Origin: Anaerolineales bacterium UBA6663
GTDB lineage: Bacteria; Chloroflexota; Anaerolineae; Anaerolineales; UBA6663
Assembly: GCA_002455335.1 (NCBI GenBank)
Contig: DKKP01000404.1
Coordinates: forward strand, 8,552 to 23,976
Reading direction: 5' to 3'
Length of the DNA: 15,425 bases
The position numbers and the translations under genes were made by a program. Position 1 is the stretch's first letter; every line of letters begins with the position of its first letter. The notes beneath the pieces were generated by a model, which was not told where the DNA came from, ran no database searches, and worked only from the letters and a program-made list of their open reading frames with translations. Below, piece after piece: positions 1 through 8,284 of the stretch.

Positions 1-1165
1 GAGCCACATCAGTGCCGACGCCGTCCTCGTCGCTTTCAAGCATCACGGCCAACCCGGTGTCACGGATCGCCACAAGGCCCCACATCCCGGCCTGCTTGAG
101 CCAACCCTCGATCTGGGCAGCAAGCACGGCTGAACCCCCCTCTTCAGCGGTCTGCCCGATCAGATACAGAAACTGATGCCGTGCGCCGAAGCGGTACCCG
201 AGACGTTGGCCAAGATCCAGCACCGGCCCCTCAGCCATATCGGCCATGCCGCCGCGCAGCAGCTGCGCGAGGAAATCGCCGCGCAGCGCCTGCTGTGCCT
301 CCTGAACAGCGCGCTCCTTGAGGAGCGCGAGTGCGGCAACGGTTGCGGCAGTCTCGACAGCGCGTTCGTCGAGCCGGGCGAGCGGGCGTTCGCCTGAAAG
401 GACCCAGATATAGCCGAAGGGTTCACGGCCGGCGATGATCGGGGCAACGACGCGCTCGAGGCTCAAACCAACCTCGGGCTGCGGCTGCACACGAACCGGA
501 CGCATCGCGGTTTGCAGTTCGACGTACAAGCCAAGACGCGTCAGAACCCCAAGCGCATTGGCGGGCGTGCGCCCGCCGAGCTCGGCTTGCTCGAAGAGCG
601 CGTCGGCGGGCCCGCGCCGGGCGGAGGCGAGGAGGTTGTTGCTCGCATCTTCGATCATGACCGAGCGATCGAGGATTCCGGCAAGCGTGCCGGCGAGGGC
701 ACCAATGCCACCGCCCTCTAGCACAAGATGGATCAGTCGTTCATGCACCTCATCGACGCGCCGGTCGAGCGCAAATTGCTCATTGAGCAACTCCGCATAC
801 AGGCGCTCGAGGATGGTGATGAACCCGACCCGGGAATCGACGGCGATGATCGGCAGGTTTTGCTCGTCGGCCGACTGGCGAATTGCAGGCGGGACCTCGT
901 CGAAGTACCAGCCGGTGGCGAAGACCACACCCGCGACTCCCTGGCGCACGAGCGACGAGACGAATTCGGCCTGAAGCGTGCGGTTGTGGCGCATGCCATA
1001 ACCGGCCGTCAACAGCAGCAGCCCGTTGGCCCACTCGCCGAAATCCGTCCCGGGGCTATCGACCACCAAAGCGCGCTCGACGACGCGTTCGAGTCCGCTG
1101 GCGCCTCCGACGATCTGGGCCGTTTCGAAAACCGGCAACTGAAGCGCTGCCCGCACGGTTAGCAT
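1..1165 (-). CDS. PucR/CdaR-family transcriptional regulator, 3' end missing
   Basis: The frame is open from an ATG at 1165 to the window edge (388 codons, no stop). The start is fixed by an AGGAGG-type ribosome binding site just upstream on the minus strand. Residues 1 to about 125 match the PucR N-terminal ligand-sensing domain: FETAQIVGGASGLERVV near the start, then an SPGTDFGEWANG stretch, LLLLTAGYG and a GVAGVVFATG strand. A helical linker follows, then a GAF-like segment (about 165-285) and the beginning of the CdaR/GGDEF-like region (about 300-388). The PucR-type helix-turn-helix DNA-binding domain expected at the C-terminus (family usually about 500-550 aa) lies outside the window. 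Family members sense small molecules, often purine or amino-acid metabolites, and control nearby catabolic or transport genes. The target here cannot be told; genes beyond the left edge or the ligase cluster behind it are both possible. It has its own promoter and is separated from the ligase gene by a terminator. Confidence 0.88.
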   Translation of the reverse strand, partial: MLTVRAALQLPVFETAQIVGGASGLERVVERALVVDSPGTDFGEWANGLLLLTAGYGMRHNRTLQAEFVSSLVRQGVAGVVFATGWYFDEVPPAIRQSADEQNLPIIAVDSRVGFITILERLYAELLNEQFALDRRVDEVHERLIHLVLEGGGIGALAGTLAGILDRSVMIEDASNNLLASARRGPADALFEQAELGGRTPANALGVLTRLGLYVELQTAMRPVRVQPQPEVGLSLERVVAPIIAGREPFGYIWVLSGERPLARLDERAVETAATVAALALLKERAVQEAQQALRGDFLAQLLRGGMADMAEGPVLDLGQRLGYRFGARHQFLYLIGQTAEEGGSAVLAAQIEGWLKQAGMWGLVAIRDTGLAVMLESDEDGVGTDVA

Positions 1166-1211
1166 CGTACCCTCCTGACCCGTCTAAGGCGGGCTCGGCT
1201 CCGACGCCGAG

Positions 1212-1240
1212 AGTGTAGCGGGCACGCCGCTCGTGTGCAA
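1212..1240 (-). promoter_or_regulatory. Sigma70-type promoter of the PucR-family gene
   Basis: Read on the minus strand, TTGCAC (1240-1235) and TACACT (1217-1212) are separated by exactly 17 nt. The predicted transcription start is near 1205, giving a leader of about 40 nt before the ATG at 1165. The promoter lies downstream of the terminator that closes the preceding ligase gene, so the regulator appears to be its own transcription unit. Confidence 0.65.
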
Positions 1241-1305
1241 GGCCACCGAGCCCGGCCGATCCCGGGAACGGCCGGATATCGCCGGTAGCCGACCGGCCAC
1301 ATAGA

Positions 1306-1332
1306 AAACGGCCCGCACAGGGCGGGCCGTTT
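1306..1332 (-). terminator. Intrinsic terminator after the third ATP-grasp gene
   Basis: A perfect 11-bp inverted repeat (1306-1316 with 1322-1332) encloses a 5-nt loop. It lies 28 bp beyond the stop codon of the ligase gene. Both arms end in A/T runs (AAAA on the left, TTTGGGTTT on the right), so a short U tract would follow the hairpin on the minus-strand transcript. Confidence 0.8.
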
Positions 1333-1359
1333 GGGTTTACCCTTCGAACAACGAGCGGC

Positions 1360-2406
1360 TCAGTGCGTGGGCATGCGCTCCGCGGCATGGCGCAGGATCT
1401 TGGCGATGGCCATGCCATAGTCGTAGCCGGCCGCACGACACGATCGGGCGAAGCCGCCCTCCATCGTGATGTCGGGGTTGGCGTTGACGTCGAGCACATA
1501 CGGCACACCGTTGCGCACCCGCATGTCGACGCGGCCATAATCGCGCATCTTGAGCGCCTTCCAGGTCGCAAGCGCGACACGCTTGATACGTCGTTCGAGC
1601 GTCTTCTCGATCGGAGCCGGGCACTGAACCGCGATCAGACGATAGGCGTCCGATTCGGGGTTCCACTTGGCGTCGAACGTGCACAGTCGATCGTGGTAGT
1701 CGGCGAAGATCCCGTACTCCATCATGCTCAGCGGCAACACCTCGGCATCGTCACCGTTGCCCCAGACCGAGACGTTGAACTCGGCGCCGTCGATGAAATC
1801 TTCGACAAGGGCCGCGCTCTTCCAGGTCTCGACCACGTACTGGATCCGGTCCTTCAGTTGCTGGGCATTGTCGACCACCGAGTCGCGCGAGATGCCGAAC
1901 GAGCAGTGCTCGGTTGCCGGCTTGACAAGCGCCGGGTAGCGCCGCCAGCCGTTGAGCACCGGACGATCGTAGATCTTGGAGACCGGCGTCGGGATGCGGT
2001 GCTGGAGCAGCAAGTCCTTGGTTTGGCCTTTGTCTTGCGACACGCCAAGCGCCCAGGCGTCGGCGCCCGTATAGGCGAAGCCGAGTTCCTCGAGCACCGG
2101 CGGCACAGCGTCGTAGGCGTTGGGCGCGCCGTCGAGGCCTTCACACCAGTTGAAGATCACGGTCTCGCGCGGGTCGTATTTCTTGAGCGGGCTTGCGATA
2201 TCGCGTTTGATCTGAACAATGTCTGCGTCGAGCCCGACCACGCTCAAGCTGCGCTTCATGCGTGTCAGACATTCTTCAGACAGCGCCGTGTCATCGGCTG
2301 TCCAATCGCTGAACACGCTGTTGAGGATCACGACCTTGAAATCTTTTACAACGTGAGCGGGGGCAGTAACATCAATGCGACGAGTTGTCTTGATCTTCAG
2401 TGCCAT
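1360..2406 (-). CDS. Divergent ATP-grasp ligase, D-Ala-D-Ala ligase-like (third copy)
   Basis: This 348-aa protein has the fold landmarks of the Ddl branch of the ATP-grasp superfamily, which joins two amino acids through an acyl-phosphate at the cost of ATP. Visible are FNWCEG (85-90), DKGQTK (125-130), the ATP-binding VKPATEHCSFGI stretch (161-172), VEDFIDGAEF (201-210) and the metal-binding segment YVLDVNANPDI (303-313). It differs from the two neighbouring ligases: the usual LExN metal motif reads LDVN, the PGMT-like turn is NPDI, and the glycine-rich loop is TEHCSFG rather than REGTGMG. The N-terminal GGxSxE signature of true D-Ala-D-Ala ligases is absent. A different substrate pair is therefore likely. 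The ATG at 2406 is preceded by GAGG at suitable spacing. The gene has its own promoter and terminator, so it is separately controlled from the other two ligases. The exact reaction is unknown. Confidence 0.82.
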   Translation of the reverse strand: MALKIKTTRRIDVTAPAHVVKDFKVVILNSVFSDWTADDTALSEECLTRMKRSLSVVGLDADIVQIKRDIASPLKKYDPRETVIFNWCEGLDGAPNAYDAVPPVLEELGFAYTGADAWALGVSQDKGQTKDLLLQHRIPTPVSKIYDRPVLNGWRRYPALVKPATEHCSFGISRDSVVDNAQQLKDRIQYVVETWKSAALVEDFIDGAEFNVSVWGNGDDAEVLPLSMMEYGIFADYHDRLCTFDAKWNPESDAYRLIAVQCPAPIEKTLERRIKRVALATWKALKMRDYGRVDMRVRNGVPYVLDVNANPDITMEGGFARSCRAAGYDYGMAIAKILRHAAERMPTH

Positions 2407-2495
2407 CTCCTACCTCATACCGGCCCTCGCATCGCCGTCCACATCTGGCAGGTCGCGCGAGCTTCGGTCCCACATGTAGTCGTATAACGTTGTGG

Positions 2496-2523
2496 ATATT
2501 AGCACGATCATTAACAGAGTCAA
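2496..2523 (-). promoter_or_regulatory. Sigma70-type promoter of the third ligase gene
   Basis: On the minus strand TTGACT (2523-2518) and TAATAT (2501-2496) are spaced 16 nt apart, a near-consensus promoter in an otherwise GC-rich background. The predicted start of transcription is near 2489, giving a leader of about 83 nt before the ATG at 2406. A short palindrome overlaps the upstream edge of the -35 box. Confidence 0.7.
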
Positions 2524-2533
2524 CTTAAAAGTT
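2522..2533. promoter_or_regulatory. AT-rich palindrome overlapping the -35 box, possible operator
   Basis: AACTT-AA-AAGTT is a perfect 5-bp inverted repeat with a 2-bp centre. Its edge (2522-2523) lies inside the -35 hexamer of the third ligase promoter. Placement and symmetry fit a repressor site, but there is no second copy in the window to support that, and chance occurrence in an AT-rich patch is possible. Confidence 0.3.
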
Positions 2534-2560
2534 AAGTAAAAGCATCCATGGTTTGCGATG

Positions 2561-2606
2561 TGTAACTGGCGATTGCCTCATCGCCATGAAGCAATCGCCA
2601 GTCACA
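2561..2606 (-). terminator. Long hairpin downstream of the GNAT gene, probable terminator
   Basis: A perfect 12-bp inverted repeat (2565-2576 with 2591-2602) encloses a 14-nt loop, and a further 3 bp (2561-2563 with 2604-2606) can pair after one mismatch. It lies just beyond the stop of the acetyltransferase gene, at the end of the two-ligase operon. No U tract follows directly, so it may stabilise the 3' end of the RNA or act as a weak terminator. Confidence 0.5.
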
Positions 2607-2637
2607 AATCACAGATCGCAAATCGCAGATCACAAAT
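2603..2637. repeat. Five tandem heptanucleotide repeats
   Basis: Five consecutive 7-mers fit the consensus CRCARAT (CACAAAT, CACAGAT, CGCAAAT, CGCAGAT, CACAAAT). The last copy runs over the stop codon of the acetyltransferase gene at 2630-2632. The array directly abuts the long hairpin. Such degenerate heptads between genes resemble short tandem repeats described from filamentous cyanobacteria and other bacteria. I see no other copy in this window. Confidence 0.75.
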
Positions 2638-3109
2638 ACTTGACATACACGCACAGGTCTTCGTCACGCGCATAGAAGTCCGTGATCTGTGTCTGTAGTG
2701 TGCAGCCCATGCGCAGATAGAAACGACGCGCCGGCGCATAGGCTTCGCGACTGCTGGTCCAGATGACGATCAGCCAACGCCCTCGCGCGCGCACGGCATC
2801 TTCGACCGCGTCGAAAAGCGCCGCGGCCACGCCCCTGCCCTGCGCATGCTGCGCTGTGCAGATCCAGTACAGATCGGTCGCGCCCTGCGAGAGCGCGGTC
2901 GGGCCCCAGCAGGCAAAGCCCAGGAGCGTGTCGCCGTCTTTGCAGCTGAGAAAGTTGTAGCCGCTGACGGCCGGATCCTTGAGATAACCCTGGAAGAGTT
3001 CGTCGACGGTCAGGACCTCTTCGTCATTGAAGACGCTCACCGATCGCGCAGCTTCGAGGATCGCCGGCAGGTCTTCGGGCAGCGAGGCGTTGACGCTCGG
3101 CGCGCTCAT
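2630..3109 (-). CDS. GNAT-family N-acetyltransferase
   Basis: This 159-aa protein is a single GNAT domain of typical length. It should transfer an acetyl group from acetyl-CoA to an amine in the cytosol. The pyrophosphate-binding motif is QGRGVA at 90-95, preceded by the LYWI strand (80-83) and followed by an amphipathic helix (AALFDAVEDAVRARG). The late RRFYLRMGC segment (128-136) is the usual motif B region. Its ATG overlaps the stop of the upstream ligase in an ATGA arrangement, so the two should be translationally coupled and are probably used together. In this setting a plausible substrate is the free amine of the ligase product or of beta-lysine. It is much shorter than, and not evidently related to, the AblB beta-lysine acetyltransferases, so that is inference from context only. 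Confidence 0.87.
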   Translation of the reverse strand: MSAPSVNASLPEDLPAILEAARSVSVFNDEEVLTVDELFQGYLKDPAVSGYNFLSCKDGDTLLGFACWGPTALSQGATDLYWICTAQHAQGRGVAAALFDAVEDAVRARGRWLIVIWTSSREAYAPARRFYLRMGCTLQTQITDFYARDEDLCVYVKYL

Positions 3110-4248
3110 GCCGGGGCCGGCCCACCGGCATACGACGTATAAACGCCGGGACGGAGTTGATGGCGATCGATCGCCGCATGAAGGATCATGTTGATCAGCT
3201 CGGTATAGCCGATCCCCGCCGCCGCCGCCTCGAGCACAAGGTCACTCAGCCCCGGCGCCAACCCGGGCAGCGGGTTGATCTCGAGGATGTACGGTCGATC
3301 GTTGTCGCTCGAATCCAGCCGGAAATCGATCCGCGAGACGTCGTAACAGCCGAGCACACGAAAAACAGCGGCCGTCAACCAGTTGAGCTCCTGCACCTGC
3401 TCGGGCCGCAACGGCGCCGGGCAGAGCAACTCGACCTTGTCGGCAAGGTCGGTCTTGAGCGTATTGGTGTAGACGGCTTCGCTCTCGCGATAGGGCTCGA
3501 GGTTGACCTCGAGCGGCGGCAGGAAGGTGATGCCGCCGGCACGGATCGCGGCCAGCCCGGCCTCGGAGTAGTCGCGGGTGCGCTCGCCAAAATAGTAGCG
3601 ATTGGGCAGGCGCCGGCTTGCCGGCCCGGAGAAATTTCCGACCAGGCCAACCGTCACCTCGCGGCCCGAGATGTAGCGCTCGACAAGCGCCGTCTGCTTG
3701 TACTTGTCGATCGTGTGGGCCACCCGATCGCGCAGCTCGGCCTCGCTGTTGACGATCGACTGCGCCGTCACCCCCATGCCGGTGCCCTCACGCGCCGGCT
3801 TGACGAAGAGCGGGAAGAGCATGTCGTCGTCGAGCGGTTCGTCTGGGCGTTCAAAGGTCTGAAACGCCGGTGTCGGCAACGTGTGCCAGTTGAGCACGCG
3901 TTTGGTCATGGGCTTGTCGAGCGCCAACGCCAGGCTGAGCACGCGCGAGCCCGTGTACGGGATGCGCAGCATCTCAAGCAGCGCGGGCACTTGGGCTTCA
4001 CGCCCGTCGCCAAAGTGGCCCTCGCAGATATTGAAACAGATGTCGGGCTTGTAGTCTATCAGCCTGCCCTGCAGCGCCGAATCGCCCTCAAAGAAGACGG
4101 CCTCATGCCCGCCGGCGCGGACCGCCTCCTGCAGCGCGTTGATCGTCTTCTCGGAGTCGAGATCGTCCCAGTAGTCCTCGGTCATTCCTGGGAGGATTGG
4201 CGCATTCTTCTTCAGGTTGGCGAGCACCGCCACTTTGAACCCGGCCAT
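3106..4248 (-). CDS. ATP-grasp ligase, D-Ala-D-Ala ligase-like (second copy)
   Basis: A 380-aa ATP-grasp enzyme of the Ddl branch. Landmarks in order are KVAVLANLKKN (5-15), CFNICEG (71-77), DKPMTK (111-116), the ATP loop VKPAREGTGMGV (149-160), VERYISGREVTVGLVGN (189-205), DVSRIDFRLD (303-312) and the metal-binding ILEINPLPGL (321-330). Relative to the adjacent copy it carries an insertion of roughly 30 residues around 206-240. The GGxSxE motif, which binds the first D-Ala in true Ddl enzymes, is replaced by NLKKN, so a peptidoglycan role is unlikely. The start at 4248 has a GGGAG ribosome binding site; a CATATG at the start makes the site unambiguous. It sits 23 bp after the first ligase and overlaps the acetyltransferase by 4 bp. 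It probably condenses two amino acids or extends a dipeptide; the substrates are unknown. Confidence 0.87.
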   Translation of the reverse strand: MAGFKVAVLANLKKNAPILPGMTEDYWDDLDSEKTINALQEAVRAGGHEAVFFEGDSALQGRLIDYKPDICFNICEGHFGDGREAQVPALLEMLRIPYTGSRVLSLALALDKPMTKRVLNWHTLPTPAFQTFERPDEPLDDDMLFPLFVKPAREGTGMGVTAQSIVNSEAELRDRVAHTIDKYKQTALVERYISGREVTVGLVGNFSGPASRRLPNRYYFGERTRDYSEAGLAAIRAGGITFLPPLEVNLEPYRESEAVYTNTLKTDLADKVELLCPAPLRPEQVQELNWLTAAVFRVLGCYDVSRIDFRLDSSDNDRPYILEINPLPGLAPGLSDLVLEAAAAGIGYTELINMILHAAIDRHQLRPGVYTSYAGGPAPA

Positions 4249-4271
4249 ATGCGCTCCCTGGGCTGCGGCGG

Positions 4272-5483
4272 CTAGGCCGCAGCACGAGCCGTCTGGGTTT
4301 CGGTCGACACGGGACGCGCAGCGACAAGGCCCAGACGTTTGACGGCGGAGTTGAAGATCGCCTGCAGCATCTGCCGATGCGTCCAGCCCTCGGCCTCGGC
4401 GCAGAGCGTCAGATCGCTGATCGAGGTCATCCCCGGCAGCGCATTGATCTCGAGGATCATGGGCTGCAGATTGTTACGGGTGTCGAGCCGAAAGTCGACG
4501 CGCGAGACGTCGAGCCCGCCGCAGACCCGAAAGGTCTCGATCGTCAGACGGCGCACCTCGGCCGCGACCGGCTCGGGCAATGGCGCTGGACAGAAGGAGT
4601 GATAGTCGTCGGCGAGATCGACCTTGAGTTTGTGCGAATAGAACGGCTCGGTGCCCGGCGGATAGTGGGTGTAGTCGATCTCCGAGATCGGGAAGAAGTG
4701 GATGTCTTCGGCCGAGCCATCCGGCCGCAGGTTGCCCACCAACCCACAGGTCACGTCACGGCCCTCGACGTACTCCTCGACAAGCACGCTTTCGCCGTAC
4801 GCCTGCAGCAGGTATGCGATCTTCTCACGCAACCGACCTTCATCGCGCAACATCGCGTCGCTGCCGATGCCGATGCCGGTGCCCTGGCGGTTGGGCTTGG
4901 CGAAGAGCGCCCGCCCGCGCTCCAGACACTCGCGCAGCGGGGCCTCGAGCGGCGCATCGGCCGCGAAGAATTCCTGAAAAGCCGGCGTCGGCAGGCCGTG
5001 GTAACGCAGGATGCGCTTGGTCATGGCCTTGTCCAGCGTGAGCGCGAGCGCCATCACCTTGGCGGCCGTATACGGGATCCCCATCATCTCGAGCAGCGCC
5101 GGCACCTGCGATTCGCGCGAATCGCCGCGGAAGCCTTCGCAGGTGTTGAAACAGATGTCGACCGGGTTCTCGCGCAATCTGGCGACCAGATCGGGGTTGC
5201 CCTCATACGCCACCACGTCATGGCCCAACTCCCGGATGGCCTCGCAGTAGTCGTTGACGTTCTTGGGCGAATCGAGCTCGTCGAGCACATCGGCGGGGAC
5301 GCCCGCGACGTGAGGCGCATTCTCCTTGAGATTGTAGAGCACAGCCACGCGCAGAGGGCGATGGCTTCCATTCAATGAGAAGAGATGCTGCCCGGTTGTA
5401 GAAGGAACTGAAGACGACACGACCACGCTATCCTGACTGAGGCCCACAGGTTTGGTTGACTGGGCCTGATCAGGCGCGATCAT
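4272..5483 (-). CDS. ATP-grasp ligase, D-Ala-D-Ala ligase-like (first copy)
   Basis: A 403-aa paralogue of the next gene. After a Ser/Val-rich N-terminal tail of about 42 residues that its neighbours lack, the domain begins with LRVAVLYNLKEN (44-55). Then follow CFNTCEG (111-117), DKAMTK (151-156), AKPNRQGTGIGI (195-206), VEEYVEGRDVTCGLVGN (235-251), DVSRVDFRLD (325-334) and the metal-binding ILEINALPGMT (343-353), the most Ddl-like of the three copies. As in its sister, the D-Ala-binding GGxSxE signature is missing. No convincing ribosome binding site precedes the ATG at 5483. A small hairpin ends one base before it, and no other in-frame ATG lies upstream of the conserved domain. The N-terminal tail could mean that the real start is a downstream non-ATG codon. 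A strong terminator upstream separates it from kamA, so it heads the ligase-ligase-acetyltransferase operon. Confidence 0.85.
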   Translation of the reverse strand: MIAPDQAQSTKPVGLSQDSVVVSSSVPSTTGQHLFSLNGSHRPLRVAVLYNLKENAPHVAGVPADVLDELDSPKNVNDYCEAIRELGHDVVAYEGNPDLVARLRENPVDICFNTCEGFRGDSRESQVPALLEMMGIPYTAAKVMALALTLDKAMTKRILRYHGLPTPAFQEFFAADAPLEAPLRECLERGRALFAKPNRQGTGIGIGSDAMLRDEGRLREKIAYLLQAYGESVLVEEYVEGRDVTCGLVGNLRPDGSAEDIHFFPISEIDYTHYPPGTEPFYSHKLKVDLADDYHSFCPAPLPEPVAAEVRRLTIETFRVCGGLDVSRVDFRLDTRNNLQPMILEINALPGMTSISDLTLCAEAEGWTHRQMLQAIFNSAVKRLGLVAARPVSTETQTARAAA

Positions 5484-5484
5484 A

Positions 5485-5499
5485 CAACGCTTTGCGTTG
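5485..5499 (-). promoter_or_regulatory. Small hairpin directly before the first ligase start codon
   Basis: A perfect 6-bp stem (5485-5490 with 5494-5499) with a 3-nt loop ends one base upstream of the ATG at 5483, in the place where a ribosome binding site would be expected. An AT-rich TATAGG (5509-5504) further upstream could be a weak -10 element. The hairpin may limit or regulate initiation, or may be incidental. Confidence 0.35.
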
Positions 5500-5524
5500 C
5501 ACGCCTATAGCGAAATAAACAAAA

Positions 5525-5564
5525 AGCGATCGTGGACCAGGCCGCGCCCGGGTCCACGATCGCT
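5525..5564 (-). terminator. Strong intrinsic terminator of kamA
   Basis: A perfect 14-bp inverted repeat (5525-5538 with 5551-5564) encloses a 12-nt GC-rich loop. On the minus strand it is followed at once by TTTTTGTTTATTT. It begins 6 bp past the kamA stop codon. This is a textbook rho-independent terminator and the clearest one in the window. Confidence 0.93.
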
Positions 5565-5570
5565 ATCGCA

Positions 5571-6962
<1,392 letters not shown>

Positions 6963-7006
6963 AACGACACCTCCTACGGCGATCAGCGGGGATGAAGTGA
7001 CGGACA

Positions 7007-7055
7007 CGGCTCACGCACGAGCCGGAGGGTCATGATCCTGCCGGTAAAAGCCGGC
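7007..7055 (-). promoter_or_regulatory. Leader hairpins upstream of kamA
   Basis: The roughly 230-bp gap before kamA holds two short inverted repeats in the presumed leader: 7007-7012 with 7019-7024 (6 bp, 6-nt loop) and 7040-7044 with 7051-7055 (5 bp, 6-nt loop). A TACAAT at 7106-7101 could be a -10 box, but no good -35 stands 16-18 nt before it. I see no lysine riboswitch consensus. The rest of the gap shows nothing recognisable. Confidence 0.3.
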
Positions 7056-7126
7056 GATGCCGAGAGTCAGCGCGTCATGTGAGACAGCCACGGTGCCGAA
7101 ATTGTAGCGAGAAACGCGTGATTGAC

Positions 7127-7141
7127 GACCTTAAAAAGGTC
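7127..7141 (-). terminator. Short hairpin after the dehydrogenase gene, possible terminator
   Basis: GACCTT (7127-7132) and AAGGTC (7136-7141) form a perfect 6-bp stem around a 3-nt A-rich loop, 55 bp past the dehydrogenase stop. It is the only candidate end for the protease-dehydrogenase transcript. It lacks a U tract, so the call is weak. Confidence 0.3.
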
Positions 7142-7195
7142 AACTGAGTGAAAGGGATCGAGCCAGAGCCAACCCACTCCGCCGACACTCTTCGT

Positions 7196-8275
7196 TCAAC
7201 CCAATGCCCCCCAGACCTCGAGCTTGGTATGTACGCGCCGGATGACGTCGTTGGTGAATTCGGTCGTGCTGGCATGCCCGCCCAGGTCGGGCGTCTTCAT
7301 GCCCTCGAACACGGCCTCGAAGACCGACTCGTATATCGCGCGCGAGGCCTTGTCGGCAACCGGGAGCTCGAAGTAGGTCAGCAGCGCCGCGCCCGCCAGG
7401 ATCATGGCCATCGGGTTGGCGATGTTCTTGCCCTGCAGGCTCGGCGCCGTGCCGTGCGGGGCCTCGGCCATGACAGCCCGCACCTTGAGCGTCGCCGGGT
7501 CCATGCCCAACACAAGCGACTCAGAGCCCGCGATCGTGCCGAACATCTGCAACACAAGGTCGCTGAGCAGGTCGCCGTCGCGGTTGAGCGACGGGATGAC
7601 AAGCGCCTCGCCCGAGGTCGTTAGCAACAGCGCCATGGTCGCATCGATCAACTGCGGCTCGTAGGGCACACCCGGATGCCTGTCGTGCGCCGCATCCATC
7701 TCCTCTTTGAACATGCCCTCGTACACCGGGCTGACCGTGTACTTCGGCCCGCCAAAGACCTTGGCCCCGATCTTCTGCGCATACTGGAACGCGAACTCGG
7801 CCACAGTCCGGCAGGTCGAGCGCGAGATCTTCTCGGTGCGATACGCCCACTCGTCGTCGCCGACCTGCTCGCGCCATTCCTTTGCGCCATAGGCGTCGTC
7901 GACGGCCATGCGCACAACGGCGATCGGCGCATGCACGCCGCCGACCGGGCGGATATTGGGGATGCGCCGGCCGGTGCGCAGGATCACCTTGCCGTCGATC
8001 TCCTCGCGCAGAATGGCATTCGGCGACCCGACATCGCCCTTGGTCTCGGGCGTGATCGTCGCGGCCTTGAGCCCCAAACCGGTCGCCGCCATCGCGGCCG
8101 CCGCCTCACGCACGACGGCGTTCTGCGTCGCACGTCGATTGGCGAGCGAGAGGTCGAAATGCTGAAACGCTGTGGGCACGCGTGTGACCGTTGGATCGAG
8201 CACGCGCAGTGCCTCGACCAGGAGTTCTTGACCGGTCTGATCGCCCTCGAGCACTACAACGGTTCGTGTCGTCAT
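7196..8275 (-). CDS. Isocitrate/isopropylmalate-type dehydrogenase family protein
   Basis: This 359-aa protein is a full-length member of the beta-decarboxylating dehydrogenase family, which oxidises and decarboxylates 2R,3S-hydroxy acids (isocitrate, 3-isopropylmalate, homoisocitrate, tartrate) with NAD or NADP. Seen are the N-terminal GDQTG (11-15, family GDGIG), the substrate-helix serine in SPNAILR (84-90), a conserved lysine in GGPKYT (K178), the metal-binding aspartates of GDLLSD (D235, D239) and the cofactor loop EAPHGTAP (271-278) followed by GKNIANP. The GDQTG signature and the KGDVGSPNA loop are atypical, so the substrate cannot be assigned. The ATG is preceded by GAGGAG, which overlaps the stop codon of the upstream protease (9-bp gap), so the two are co-transcribed. 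No aconitase or synthase accompanies it, which would normally help name the pathway. Confidence 0.88.
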   Translation of the reverse strand: MTTRTVVVLEGDQTGQELLVEALRVLDPTVTRVPTAFQHFDLSLANRRATQNAVVREAAAAMAATGLGLKAATITPETKGDVGSPNAILREEIDGKVILRTGRRIPNIRPVGGVHAPIAVVRMAVDDAYGAKEWREQVGDDEWAYRTEKISRSTCRTVAEFAFQYAQKIGAKVFGGPKYTVSPVYEGMFKEEMDAAHDRHPGVPYEPQLIDATMALLLTTSGEALVIPSLNRDGDLLSDLVLQMFGTIAGSESLVLGMDPATLKVRAVMAEAPHGTAPSLQGKNIANPMAMILAGAALLTYFELPVADKASRAIYESVFEAVFEGMKTPDLGGHASTTEFTNDVIRRVHTKLEVWGALG

Positions 8276-8284
8276 CGTCGCTCC

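Noticed and set aside
1363..2487. Plus-strand open frame of 374 codons opposite the third ligase
   Set aside because: It covers the ligase gene and its promoter in antisense; no motif or translation signal supports it.
2630..3109. Naming the GNAT as beta-lysine acetyltransferase ablB
   Set aside because: It is far shorter than AblB and no specific similarity was seen; the link is only its neighbourhood with kamA.
3157..5378. Two long plus-strand open frames (3157-4275 and 4377-5378) opposite the tandem ligases
   Set aside because: Both are low-complexity antisense translations of conserved ATP-grasp genes, lack ribosome binding sites and show no recognisable domain.
4272..5483. Assignment of the ligases as peptidoglycan D-alanine-D-alanine ligase (ddl)
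   Set aside because: The N-terminal GGxSxE D-Ala-binding signature is absent, three copies are present and no cell-wall genes are nearby; only family membership is supported.
6963..7007. Longer N-terminus for kamA starting at 7007
   Set aside because: The extra 15 codons have no ribosome binding site and no family counterpart, whereas the ATG at 6962 has a near-perfect one.
6963..7195. Lysine riboswitch upstream of kamA
   Set aside because: The leader has only short isolated hairpins and none of the conserved lysine riboswitch core that I could find by eye.
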